Source: Promethearchaeota archaeon | Lineage (GTDB): Archaea; Asgardarchaeota; Lokiarchaeia; Sigynarchaeales; SOKP01 | Assembly (NCBI GenBank): GCA_016839845.1 | Contig: JAEOTL010000261.1 | Coordinates: 1 to 35,776 of the forward strand | DNA length: 35,776 bases | Direction: 5' to 3' | Shown: one piece after another, positions 1-8,106 of the stretch | Numbering within the stretch: position 1 is the first letter of the stretch | Layout: each line of letters begins with the position of its first letter | Notes under the pieces: generated by a model | What the model was told of the DNA's origin: nothing | The model's database searches: none | The model's input: the letters and a program-made list of their open reading frames with translations, nothing else | Position numbers and translations under genes: made by a program

Positions 1-17
1 TCTTCACTTTCTTCCAT
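1..17 (-). CDS. 5' tip of a gene leaving the window
   Basis: On the minus strand an ATG at 17-15 is followed by codons for M-E-E-S-E and then the window edge. A GGAGG-containing, TATA-like AT-rich stretch lies behind it at about 45-80, so this may be the start of a gene divergent from the HgcA fusion gene. Only five codons are visible, so nothing can be said about the product and the call could be chance. Confidence 0.3.
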
Positions 18-126
18 TATAATTACCTATTTTAAATAGAGTTACAACTTATTTAAGGAGGGGAAATATATAAAAATATTGAATAGTCCAATTTTTCTCA
101 TTTTTCCAAGAAATTGAACAATTATT

Positions 127-140
127 CTAATATAATATAT
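127..140 (+). promoter_or_regulatory. TATA-like promoter element of the HgcA fusion gene
   Basis: A run of T/A (TATAATATAT core at 131-140) lies about 38-50 bases before the GTG start at 178. That is the distance expected for an archaeal TATA box with a transcript starting near 160-165 and a short leader. No clear BRE or operator repeat was recognised, so the assignment rests on composition and spacing only. Confidence 0.35.
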
Positions 141-177
141 CATTTTCACAATTAAATTAAAATTTAATTAAGAAGAA

Positions 178-1857
178 GTGATCAATATCGCCGTAACCTT
201 TATGCGTAAACTAGAACTTGAACCTGAAACTTATGATGAAAAATTTACTGCTTTAACTAAGGGTGTTAATAATGAAGTTAAAGAGTGGATCATTGAACGA
301 ATTGGGACAAATAATTCCATTTTGGAAGTTGGATGTGGTACCGGTACACTCGCAACTAAAATGGCGTTAAAAGGTAATAATATCTTAGCAATTGATAAAA
401 ATTTTCAAATGATTAACACTGCAATGAAAAATTACCCCTCAGAGAAAGACCTTAATCTTATTTATCAAATGGGAACAATTAAAGACATAGCTATAGAAGA
501 TGAATCAAAAGACGCTATTGTTAGCACATTTATGCTTTCTGAGCTAAGATCGTTCGAGCAACAAATCTTTCTAAGAAAAGCATGGAAAATGCTTAAATCG
601 GGAGGGAAATTACTGCTTGTCGCGGAGTTTATACCTTCAGGATTCTGGAAATTAAGCTTTAAATTAAAAAGATGGTGGTATAGGAAAAAATTAAGAAGAC
701 TAAGACTCCCAACCACATCTGTTGTAAAGTGGTTTTTTAATTACTTAGCACCTATAGGATTTGATGTTGTGGAGGAAAGAAATTGGGGTCATGGTTCAAT
801 TAAAGCTCTTGAACTAGTAAAACGAGATATTGAAGAAGATAAAGAACCGGGATACTATTGTCCCTCACAGAGAAAATTCAAGGGATTTCTTTCACAAATG
901 CAAATCTATAGATGCATGTTTACAGGACAATCAGATCTCGTCCCTATTGAACCAGGGATTTATAGATCTGGTAAACCTGATGAGAAATCCCCTATCATAG
1001 TAACCGCTAATTATCTATTTACTTATATTAAAGTTATGAGGGCACTCAAAGACCTCGATGCATGGGTATTATGCGTGGATTCGAGGGGTATTAATGTTTG
1101 GTGTGCTGCGAGAGGAGATGATTTTGGAAATAAGCAATTAATTGAAGCAGTTGAAGCAACCGGGATTGATAAAATTACAACTCGAAAAACGTTGATTCTT
1201 CCCCAACTCGCAGCGGGGGGTGTTGCTGCTCCATTGATTAAAAGTGAATCCCCCTCATTTCCTTTTAATATCTTATTTGGGCCTGTGTGGGCAAAGTTCT
1301 TGCCAGAATTTATAAAAACGCGACCAGCAAAGAAACCAGACAAATGGAAACTTGCTAGATTTACATCATTTCACCGATTAAGAGCATTTATGACCCATAC
1401 AACTTTCTTACTGAGAAAAATCTTTCTATGGCCAACTCTTGCTTTGCTAATATTTCTGTTAGGATTGGGCTTGGTAACACCATTCTGGTTTGGTAAATTG
1501 TGGAGTATCGGTGAAATTTGGATGTGGATCATAATTGCTAACGGGTTAATAGCTTTTCTTTTTCCTTTGACGAAGTTTACGAGGAAGTTTATTATAAAAG
1601 GAATCTTTTTTGGAATATTGAATATCCTTTTGCTAAGTGGGATAACTTGGATACTTCATCAATCTTTTCTACTTATTCTATTGAATATATGTTTTTTCTT
1701 CTGGCTAGCATTTTTCTCTACAATGAGCTTTAGTGGATATTCTATGATTACTAGCCCTGCTGAGATTCAAGAAGAATATCCGACTTTCAGAAAAATTCAC
1801 CTCCCCATGCTCATCATCGGAATCATTCTTGCAGCTGTCGGACTTGTTTTATTTTAG
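178..1857 (+). CDS. hgcA: SAM-methyltransferase / HgcA corrinoid protein fusion
   Basis: This looks like two proteins in one. Residues about 1-215 are a class I SAM-dependent methyltransferase: motif I is LEVGCGTG at 49-56, the acidic residue ending strand 2 is D73, and a motif of the form SGGKLLLVAE sits near 141-150. Residues about 250-559 match HgcA, the corrinoid protein of mercury methylation: EPGIY near 258, VTANY at 275-279, the cap-helix motif NVWCA at 306-310 with the cobalt-ligating C309, LPQLAA at 341-346, then five predicted membrane segments at about 415-438, 447-465, 471-494, 497-521 and 541-559. HgcA proteins are usually near 340 residues, so 559 fits a fusion. The cap helix reads NVWCAARG where the canonical form is NVWCA(A/G)GK. 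The gene starts with GTG; an in-frame ATG lies at 202. hgcB follows 63 bases downstream. Family membership is firm. Whether it methylates mercury is inference, because HgcA-like paralogues with other roles exist. Confidence 0.85.
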   Translation: MINIAVTFMRKLELEPETYDEKFTALTKGVNNEVKEWIIERIGTNNSILEVGCGTGTLATKMALKGNNILAIDKNFQMINTAMKNYPSEKDLNLIYQMGTIKDIAIEDESKDAIVSTFMLSELRSFEQQIFLRKAWKMLKSGGKLLLVAEFIPSGFWKLSFKLKRWWYRKKLRRLRLPTTSVVKWFFNYLAPIGFDVVEERNWGHGSIKALELVKRDIEEDKEPGYYCPSQRKFKGFLSQMQIYRCMFTGQSDLVPIEPGIYRSGKPDEKSPIIVTANYLFTYIKVMRALKDLDAWVLCVDSRGINVWCAARGDDFGNKQLIEAVEATGIDKITTRKTLILPQLAAGGVAAPLIKSESPSFPFNILFGPVWAKFLPEFIKTRPAKKPDKWKLARFTSFHRLRAFMTHTTFLLRKIFLWPTLALLIFLLGLGLVTPFWFGKLWSIGEIWMWIIIANGLIAFLFPLTKFTRKFIIKGIFFGILNILLLSGITWILHQSFLLILLNICFFFWLAFFSTMSFSGYSMITSPAEIQEEYPTFRKIHLPMLIIGIILAAVGLVLF

Positions 1858-1920
1858 ATAATCATATAACATAAATAAGATCAAAACTACAATTTACTTA
1901 GAGAATTAAAAAAAAAGGAT

Positions 1921-2226
1921 GTGCTTAAAATAACCTTAAAACCAGCATCGATAGGTATTACAATAAATCTCCCAAAAATATCAATATCTCCCGATCTCTG
2001 TACAGGATGTGGAGTTTGCGGTGAGGTGTGTCCATTCGGCATCCCTCAACCAGATAATAATGGAAAATTCGAAATTTTGGAACCTGAGAGATGTACCGAA
2101 TGTAGTGCTTGCAAGAGGAATTGTCCTGCTATGGCGATTCTTTTACAAGAACGTAAAGGATGTGGATGCCTATGGGATGCTCGAGCTCGTTTAAAAAATC
2201 CACAAGGCAACACTTGTTGTGGTTAA
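1921..2226 (+). CDS. hgcB: HgcB-type 2x[4Fe-4S] ferredoxin
   Basis: A 101-residue ferredoxin with two CxxCxxCxxxC clusters (C27/C30/C33/C37 and C58/C61/C64/C68), a GCGC at 80-83 and a vicinal cysteine pair C99-C100 one residue from the end. Two clusters plus an extra conserved cysteine and a C-terminal Cys-Cys are characteristic of HgcB, which donates electrons to reduce the corrinoid of HgcA and is thought to handle mercury thiolate. Its position directly after the HgcA-containing gene supports the call. It starts with GTG at 1921. The GGAT just before it is very close, so initiation signals are weak. An overlapping ORF in another frame (2009-2194) is a shadow. The gene converges with the nitroreductase gene, leaving only 35 bases between the two stops. 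Confidence 0.82.
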   Translation: MLKITLKPASIGITINLPKISISPDLCTGCGVCGEVCPFGIPQPDNNGKFEILEPERCTECSACKRNCPAMAILLQERKGCGCLWDARARLKNPQGNTCCG

Positions 2227-2261
2227 AATAAGAAATATTTTTTACTACATTTCTTTTCTAT

Positions 2262-3071
2262 TTATTCTAATTCTTCTAATCCTCTAGTTTCCATTAGGGG
2301 TCGAGGGGGGATTCGATAAAACCTTACGGCAGGATATCCTATAATGATGACTCCCCATACTCTATCCTCGATGCCAAATAGCTCTTTCTTTGCTTCCTTT
2401 TTATTATTTAAAAACACATGCGCCATCCCAATCCAGCATGATCCTAATCCCAACGATTGAGCACTAAGCATCCCCTGCGTAAGAGCGATTGTGGAGTTCA
2501 TAGCATCAAATTCATAATCTGAATAAAGAATTATTAAATGTGGTGCTTTATAAAAAACAGGGTCTCTACCTCGTTCTCTCATGAGTTTTAAACCTTGCTT
2601 ATATCTCTCAGTTGTTGCTGGATCTGAGAGCATCTCATCAATGATAAGATCTGAAAGTGTTTTTATTTTTTCATCATCAGAAACTATAAGGCATTTCAAT
2701 CTGCGAATATTTCCCCCAGTAGCAGCATAACTCATGGTTGCAACAATCTTTTTCATAACTTCTCGTGGAACTTTTGTCGCTTTATACTGTCTTATAGATC
2801 TCTTCCCACTCATAAATTTATGCAATGTTTCATAGGGGATTAAATCATGAACTTTCGTGCCTTTCTCGAATTCAATTGTCTCTCCAAAATTTTTAAAAGA
2901 AATTGCATCAACGGGGCATTTCCCAATACAGTGTCCACACAAGTTACAGAAATTATAGGGGTCTTCAAATTTGACTCTCTCATTTTCCCTATCATTTCTT
3001 ATATAATAGCATGAATATAAGCAGTTTTTGCAATATGTGCATTTTTCATAATCAATCTCTAACATCGGCAT
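2262..3071 (-). CDS. Ferredoxin-nitroreductase fusion flavoprotein
   Basis: 269 residues. The N-terminal part carries two 4Fe-4S motifs (C11/C14/C17/C21 and C42/C45/C48/C52, the latter followed by proline). The rest is a nitroreductase-family FMN domain beginning with RSIRQY at 91-96 (the usual FMN phosphate contact) and ending with the GVIIIGYPA strand. Such proteins pass electrons from ferredoxin-type clusters to FMN and on to an unknown substrate; the substrate cannot be read from the sequence. The start at 3071 is supported by a strong Shine-Dalgarno (GGAAGGAG, 3077-3084 on the minus strand) five bases upstream. The gelsolin-domain gene ends 18 bases before it on the same strand, so the two probably form an operon. 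Confidence 0.85.
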   Translation of the reverse strand: MPMLEIDYEKCTYCKNCLYSCYYIRNDRENERVKFEDPYNFCNLCGHCIGKCPVDAISFKNFGETIEFEKGTKVHDLIPYETLHKFMSGKRSIRQYKATKVPREVMKKIVATMSYAATGGNIRRLKCLIVSDDEKIKTLSDLIIDEMLSDPATTERYKQGLKLMRERGRDPVFYKAPHLIILYSDYEFDAMNSTIALTQGMLSAQSLGLGSCWIGMAHVFLNNKKEAKKELFGIEDRVWGVIIIGYPAVRFYRIPPRPLMETRGLEELE

Positions 3072-3089
3072 GATTTCTCCTTCCCAAAG

Positions 3090-3911
3090 TTAATCAAGAT
3101 AGTTTTTTTTGATTAGATGATCCATTTCCGCATTTAACCAGCATAATTCATCATAACTACAAGAGGATCGGAATACATCTTCTGCTTTTCTCTTAATATC
3201 TTCAATAGAAGGCATTTTGAGACTCATTTTCTGAATCTTTTCTGCTAGTATCCAGCATAATTCATCATAAGAATATTTCTTTAAGGAAAGATAATAAGCC
3301 GCTTCCCTAATCTGAGTTTTAAAATCTGATTCATCCTCTTGTTCGATATCTTCCTCTATATACGATTCCTCTTCTAATTCGACATCTTCCTTGATTTCAA
3401 CTCCTTCTGGTTTAGTATCAAGTCTAACGAAACTAGCTGCTTGAGCTGGCTTTTCTTCTTCTACATCAGTCCAAGGGCCTCTATAATCGTGAATTTGTTG
3501 TAGCCAATTTTTGATTTTTGTTTCAGGGCTATCTTCTCGTTTTTCAAGTGTACCATCGAGTCCTATTGATGCGATACTTTCTGGAGGTGTATCAAACACA
3601 AACTCAGGTCTTCTCTCTACACTCTTACCTGGAATCAAACCCTTCTTGAAGCTGTCCATCATAGATAAAAATGATCCATACTCTCTTTTTTCCTTCATGA
3701 TGAGAATTTTTGCAGATCCCCCACGCTCTTTATCAATTTTTCGTGCTATATTAGCTGTGATATCTTTCTTGGTTTGATCAACGCTAAATCCAACCCAAAT
3801 GTAGATTGTATTTTTTTCTTCATCATCCACAAGATACACATCTGTTTCTTCAAATCTTAAACGATCCAAGTTGACTAGTTCTCCTTGCTCCCCAATCTTA
3901 TATAATTGCAT
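3090..3911 (-). CDS. Gelsolin-like domain protein with C-terminal YDELCW repeats
   Basis: The N-terminal ~100 residues resemble one gelsolin repeat: a strand of the form VYLVDDE, then IYIWVG, then a helix and a KILIMKE strand. These proteins bind actin in eukaryotes, and Asgard archaea encode single-domain relatives acting on their own actins. A long acidic, disordered-looking linker follows (about residues 140-200, rich in E and D). The C-terminal ~75 residues contain two copies of a SYDELCW-x-x-AE motif 38 residues apart (near 217 and 255, numbered from the GTG start). I do not recognise that module. The start is ATG at 3911; a GTG three codons earlier (3920) is equally possible. It is the first gene of an apparent operon with the nitroreductase and is divergent from the cupin gene. 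The actin-related role is inferred from the domain. Confidence 0.7.
   Translation of the reverse strand: MQLYKIGEQGELVNLDRLRFEETDVYLVDDEEKNTIYIWVGFSVDQTKKDITANIARKIDKERGGSAKILIMKEKREYGSFLSMMDSFKKGLIPGKSVERRPEFVFDTPPESIASIGLDGTLEKREDSPETKIKNWLQQIHDYRGPWTDVEEEKPAQAASFVRLDTKPEGVEIKEDVELEEESYIEEDIEQEDESDFKTQIREAAYYLSLKKYSYDELCWILAEKIQKMSLKMPSIEDIKRKAEDVFRSSCSYDELCWLNAEMDHLIKKNYLD
3138..3270 (-). repeat. Two 19-base direct repeats inside the gelsolin-like gene
   Basis: The same 19 bases occur at 3138-3156 and 3252-3270, 114 bases (38 codons) apart and in the same frame. On the minus strand they encode Y-D-E-L-C-W. Identity at DNA level, including third codon positions, suggests a fairly recent internal duplication or selection on the module. 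Confidence 0.7.
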
Positions 3912-4025
3912 TCCACTCACTCATATGAAAATTCTTGTAATATAAAAATAAATACAATTTTAGTTTAAAAATGTTTAGAGATCTTCTGATATTTATACAG
4001 ACATCACTTTTGGAAACATGTTCGA

Positions 4026-4040
4026 ATTTAAATATATATA
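4026..4040 (+). promoter_or_regulatory. TATA-like element of the cupin gene
   Basis: A TTTAAATATATATAG stretch sits about 55-70 bases before the cupin ATG, in the divergent region between the cupin and the gelsolin-like gene. Position and composition suit an archaeal TATA box with a short leader. No operator repeat was identified. Confidence 0.4.
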
Positions 4041-4094
4041 GACCATATCTTTTTTTAAGTTAAGAACTAAAAAATTATAAAAAATGAGAGATAT

Positions 4095-4421
4095 ATGAGT
4101 GAAAAGGATCTTTTAGCTCAAGTGTTTAATTTAGATGAAATGTTGGCTTATCAAGATGGCTCTGTTGTAAGCAGAACTTTAATTAATAAGAATATTGGGA
4201 CGGTTACGTTATTCTCTTTTGATAAAGGTGAGGGATTAAGTGAACATACCGCACCATTTGATGCACTAGTATATGTTTTTGATGGAGAGGCAGAAATTTC
4301 TATTTCTAAACAAGCACATCTTGTGAAGAAGGGGGAAATGATAATTATGCCCGCCAATGAGCCACATGCTTTACAGGCTAAAGAAAAATTCAAAATGTTG
4401 TTAGTAATGATAAAAGCCTAA
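4095..4421 (+). CDS. Small cupin-domain protein
   Basis: 108 residues, the size of a stand-alone cupin_2 barrel. Cupin motif 1 is visible around residues 49-70 (GEGLSEHTAPFDALVYVFDGEAEI) in reduced form, with a single histidine in the EHT segment and the usual G-E-A-E turn. Motif 2 is the PANEPHAL segment near 92-99 with its conserved proline and histidine. Such proteins bind a metal and act as isomerases, dioxygenases or ligand sensors; the substrate is not evident. It has its own promoter region and is followed by a very short ORF on the same strand, so no pathway is implied by context. Confidence 0.8.
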   Translation: MSEKDLLAQVFNLDEMLAYQDGSVVSRTLINKNIGTVTLFSFDKGEGLSEHTAPFDALVYVFDGEAEISISKQAHLVKKGEMIIMPANEPHALQAKEKFKMLLVMIKA

Positions 4422-4504
4422 GATCTACAAGCTATTGGAATTTAACAAGATTTCAGTCAAAAATTTAAATAAAATTTATATTATTCTTTTTCTCTTTTAA
4501 CCTT

Positions 4505-4669
4505 GTGAACGAAAATAATATCTCCGATGAAGAGTTAGAAGAAAAACTCGAGAAAGCTTTAAAAGAAACCGAAGACAAGAAAAATGTCTTCAGGATTATT
4601 CAAGGAGAAAAGGAATCCTTAAACTTGAAAGAAAAAAGATTAAAAAAAACACATAAATTGAAATTTTAG
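4505..4669 (+). CDS. Small charged protein, 54 residues
   Basis: An open frame from GTG 4505 to TAG 4667-4669 encodes 54 residues, very rich in lysine and glutamate (about half the residues charged), beginning M-N-E-N-N-I-S-D-E-E and predicted to be mostly helical. Composition and codon use look like the real genes around it rather than like the AT-rich spacers. The gap between cupin and MFS genes would otherwise be 285 bases. No family was recognised. A weak TATA-like tract precedes it at about 4465-4485. Moderate confidence only, because it is short. Confidence 0.45.
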   Translation: MNENNISDEELEEKLEKALKETEDKKNVFRIIQGEKESLNLKEKRLKKTHKLKF

Positions 4670-4706
4670 TTCACGCTATATAGAATTTCATGAGTTTAAT
4701 AGTAGA

Positions 4707-5954
4707 TTAGTTTGGGACTTCATTTCTATTAACTCGTCGTGCTAATAAGTATAATAAAGTTACAGTTATAACGAAAAGAATAGATATTCCTAAAATGGTA
4801 AGATATATCCCGGTTACCCCAAATTCAGAGTAGATCGGTGCCAGTGTCGTAGGAACTAAGGCAATTCCGATAAAATAACCGGCAGTAAGTAGTCCAGCTA
4901 ATGCTCCACGCCTTTCTGGTGAAAGAATTTGACTATAGTATGTAATTGCGGGAAATAATATTCCCCCTGCTAGTCCAGCAATTATCCATCCTACTGCTAA
5001 ATATATAAACACCTGTGGTTGAGTAATATCACCAATTAACAATAAAATTGCTAGGGAGACAAACAATAGGATAAATCCAATAATTAAAGGGATTGCTGGA
5101 TCTTTTTTTTTTATAATTAATCCTGTTAATCCCCCTGTTATCGCAGCCCCAACTCCAGCTATCCCTAATATGGATCCTACTATGCTCTCATCTATAACGG
5201 GTGGGGGTCCTGAGAGTATCCTAGATGTCCAAATATTGAGTGCTAGGTAAGTATGTGATATTAGAAAGGCTGAAAATATCATTATTACAACCACCAATCG
5301 ACGTAATTCTACAGAGAGTTGTGAAAATAGTGTCCTGACTCCTATTTCTGAGGAAATTTTTTGAGGAGGGCGTTTTGTAGTTATCAAATAGACAAAACCG
5401 AAAATGGTAATTGCGATAAAAAGTATGTATATTGATCGCCACCCAATTGCAATCATTTGAGAGGCAATTACAGGTCCCACTCCCACTCCCAGATTAGCAC
5501 TAGCACCAAGATACCCCATTTTTTTAGGGATGTTGGGTGGAGCTGTAACATCTGTCATTAAGGCGATTAGTACGGGATTAATAAAACCAAATCCTATTCC
5601 GCTTAAAATATTTGCTACAGCATACATCTCTATTGAAATCGATGAAGCTGCTAAGATCATCCCAACACCAAACAAAACTAAACCAAATAATAATACAGGG
5701 AATCTTCCCTTGATGTCTGAAATAGCTCCCGAAAAAAGTTGAGTAACTGCAAACGGGAACATAAAAGCAGGGATAGCAACAAGAATCGAGGTTTGGGTTA
5801 CGCTGAATTCTGTTGCAAGCGTGTGAAATAACACCACAATAACGTTCCCTGTTAAAGGTCCGAAGAAAAATAGAATATAAATTACTATTTCCAGAAATCG
5901 GGGAGTTCTACTAGATTCGATTATTTCTTTCTTATTTCTAGAATCAGAAGACAT
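4707..5954 (-). CDS. Major facilitator superfamily transporter
   Basis: A 415-residue, very hydrophobic protein with about 12 predicted membrane helices in two halves, separated by a charged loop near residues 190-215 (the TKRPPQK region). The conserved MFS loop between helices 2 and 3 is present as SGAISDIKGRFPVL near residue 78-91, matching the G-x-x-x-D-R/K-x-G-R-R type motif. A second, weaker form (SPERRGALAG) sits near 343-352 in the C-terminal half. It resembles drug/proton antiporters such as the Bcr/CflA type, but the substrate cannot be assigned. It is monocistronic and divergent from the beta-CASP gene. Confidence 0.85.
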   Translation of the reverse strand: MSSDSRNKKEIIESSRTPRFLEIVIYILFFFGPLTGNVIVVLFHTLATEFSVTQTSILVAIPAFMFPFAVTQLFSGAISDIKGRFPVLLFGLVLFGVGMILAASSISIEMYAVANILSGIGFGFINPVLIALMTDVTAPPNIPKKMGYLGASANLGVGVGPVIASQMIAIGWRSIYILFIAITIFGFVYLITTKRPPQKISSEIGVRTLFSQLSVELRRLVVVIMIFSAFLISHTYLALNIWTSRILSGPPPVIDESIVGSILGIAGVGAAITGGLTGLIIKKKDPAIPLIIGFILLFVSLAILLLIGDITQPQVFIYLAVGWIIAGLAGGILFPAITYYSQILSPERRGALAGLLTAGYFIGIALVPTTLAPIYSEFGVTGIYLTILGISILFVITVTLLYLLARRVNRNEVPN

Positions 5955-6145
5955 GTTTTTATTATCATCTTTTAATCTATTTAAAGTATATTCTTATAGT
6001 TTAGGCACTTAACAAATTAATAAATTGCGTTTAATACTTGGGACTCCATAAATAAATAGATCCCTCATACTCATATTAAAGAGAATGAATTTCCTTTGTA
6101 TAACTTAAGATAAAAAATTTAATCTCCCTTCACATTTGTTTTTCG

Positions 6146-7672
6146 ATGAAAATGACATCCATAACGATTTATGATGGTGCTAATACAATTGGTGGAAATA
6201 AAATCTTTGTTGAAGAAAATGGAAAAGGATTTTTTCTTGATTTTGGTATGAATTTCAAGACATATGAAGTATATTATCAAGAATTTTTGTCCTCTCGTTC
6301 CATAAGGGGAATCTATGACCTTTTTCAGCTTAATTTAATACCTAAACTTAATGTTTATCGAAAAGATCTAATTCCTTTAGATTATAAGATCTCCTCTTTT
6401 CCCAAATTGAATGTTGAAGCTATTTTATTAAGTCACGCACATATGGATCATTTTGGTAATATCGGGTTGCTCAACCCTGAATATCCGATAATATGCTCTC
6501 CTACTACTCTAATGCTCCTCAAAGGAATATTAGATTGTTCAACTCCAGCACTTGGATCTGATGTTGTCTATTATTCATTGAAAAATCCTAAAAAAGACGG
6601 TAGAATTCTGGAAACTGATAGAACAAAGGATGTTGGGAGGGATTTTGTTCTAACTCATACTTTTTCCGATAAACTTACAGATTTTATGGAAACCTATTTA
6701 AAAAGTAGAAAAAAATTAGAAGAGGGGAATATATCTCAGCTCAAAAACTTCTCCCTTCCCTTTGATATTAAACCTTTTGAGGTAGATCATTCGATTTATG
6801 GTGCTACAGGTTTTATTATTTCAGGAGATACTTCAATTGTTTATACTGGTGATTTTCGTTTACATGGGAAAAAAGGGAAAAAAAGCGAAAAATTTATTCG
6901 CGAAGCAAAAGATGCTTCAATCCTTATTATAGAAGGCACAAGAGCAGCTAAGAAAGATATTAGTGAGTCAGAAGATATCGTGTATGAAAATTGCAGAAGA
7001 ACTGCTGAGTTAGCAAAAGGACTTATTATCGCAGACTTTTCTGCTAGGAATTTTGAACGACTTGAAACATTTCGGAAAATTTCAGATGGAATCGGGAGAT
7101 CTCTTGTTGTTACTTCTAGAGATGCCTATCTACTTTCTGCAATTGAAAACACTGAAGGGGTGAATTTAACTGGTGATCTCCTAGTGTTTGGCGAATTAAG
7201 ATCAATGAAACGGAATTGGGAAGATGTATACTTGAAAGGGAAGTCTGATATTCATTATGTTGATCCTAAGGAGATCTCAAATAATCCCGAGAATTATCTG
7301 TTGTGTTTTTCACTATTTGATATCAAAAACTTATTAGACATTAAACCGAAAGATGGAACTTATATTTATTCATCTAGCGAAGCCTTTGAAGAAGAAAGCG
7401 AGTTCGATTTTGTTCGCTTATACAATTGGCTCACATATTTTGGTTTCAAAATTTATGGTTTTGATATTGTTAATGATCATGGAAAACCCAAACCAACATT
7501 CATGAAAGGATTTCATGCTTCTGGGCATGCATCCAGAAAAGATTTACTTTGGGCAATTGATACTATTGACCCTGAAACTATAATCCCTGTTCACACTGAC
7601 AACCCGAACTGGTTTAAAGAAAATGTTGATAACGTTCTAATAATAAAAAATGGAGAAACATGCAAACTTTGA
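6146..7672 (+). CDS. Beta-CASP metallo-beta-lactamase, RNase J-like
   Basis: 508 residues. The metallo-beta-lactamase zinc motif is HAHMDH at 97-102, a further acidic ligand is in YTGDFRLHG near residues 233-241, and the C-terminal region has GHASRKDL followed by PVHTD near residues 457-481, matching the beta-CASP motifs of RNase J/CPSF-type nucleases (SGHA...PVHGE in typical members). This points to a zinc-dependent exo/endonuclease acting on RNA. It is longer than typical archaeal RNase J (about 450 residues) and has an unusual insertion near residues 40-85 before the zinc motif, so it is a divergent member and RNA substrate use is inferred. A second ATG (6152) is two codons into the frame and could be the true start. 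Confidence 0.75.
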   Translation: MKMTSITIYDGANTIGGNKIFVEENGKGFFLDFGMNFKTYEVYYQEFLSSRSIRGIYDLFQLNLIPKLNVYRKDLIPLDYKISSFPKLNVEAILLSHAHMDHFGNIGLLNPEYPIICSPTTLMLLKGILDCSTPALGSDVVYYSLKNPKKDGRILETDRTKDVGRDFVLTHTFSDKLTDFMETYLKSRKKLEEGNISQLKNFSLPFDIKPFEVDHSIYGATGFIISGDTSIVYTGDFRLHGKKGKKSEKFIREAKDASILIIEGTRAAKKDISESEDIVYENCRRTAELAKGLIIADFSARNFERLETFRKISDGIGRSLVVTSRDAYLLSAIENTEGVNLTGDLLVFGELRSMKRNWEDVYLKGKSDIHYVDPKEISNNPENYLLCFSLFDIKNLLDIKPKDGTYIYSSSEAFEEESEFDFVRLYNWLTYFGFKIYGFDIVNDHGKPKPTFMKGFHASGHASRKDLLWAIDTIDPETIIPVHTDNPNWFKENVDNVLIIKNGETCKL

Positions 7673-7745
7673 TATTAAAATATCTATGAATGATTATCTT
7701 TTTATAAATTTAAAAAATATTAGAGCAGCAATATGTTATCACTAC

Positions 7746-7868
7746 TTAGAAGTAAAAAGAGGCACTACCAAGCCATACAATCAAGATAAAAGCAGTAACA
7801 ACAACAATTGCTCCAATTATATTATTCTTTTTTTGCTTAATCAAACCAAATAATTCACGGGCACTCAT
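7746..7868 (-). CDS. Small single-pass membrane protein, 40 residues
   Basis: On the minus strand ATG 7868 to TAA 7746 gives 40 residues. A short charged N-terminus with lysines (K-Q-K-K near 11-14) is followed by one strong membrane helix (about 17-34) and a very short tail, the layout of a tail-anchored micro-protein such as small translocase or complex subunits. I cannot match it to a named family; a Sec-type subunit is possible but not shown. An overlapping plus-strand frame (7650-7853) is asparagine-rich and looks non-coding. Confidence is limited by size. Confidence 0.4.
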   Translation of the reverse strand: MSARELFGLIKQKKNNIIGAIVVVTAFILIVWLGSASFYF

Positions 7869-8106
7869 GTCCAACTTTGTTAATTACAATATTTATTAGT
7901 GCAGATTATATTTTTTACCATAGAAGAAATTACAGATTTCAACACCTAATGGATTAAACTCTAATTTTATGACTCTTTTCTTTTGAATTGGCATATTACC
8001 CACGAATTTAAAATTATAAATCCAAAAAATCGAAGTTTTATATTTTATAATCCTTTTAGATTCCTTAAATAAATGAATAACGTATCGAGAAAATAGATGA
8101 TTTATT
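7869..8106. other. AT-rich spacer with no gene seen
   Basis: These 238 bases lie between the putative small membrane protein gene and the flavin reductase gene. I see no convincing ORF, no tRNA-like fold and no strong inverted repeat. The part nearest 8107 probably contains the promoter of the flavin reductase gene (TATATTTTATAA at about 8039-8050). Confidence 0.5.

Noticed and set aside
2009..2194. 61-residue plus-strand ORF inside hgcB
   Set aside because: Overlaps the well-supported ferredoxin in another frame and has no recognisable domain.
7650..7853. 67-residue plus-strand ORF after the beta-CASP gene
   Set aside because: Asparagine- and lysine-rich, overlaps the beta-CASP 3' end, and the antisense small membrane protein explains the region better.
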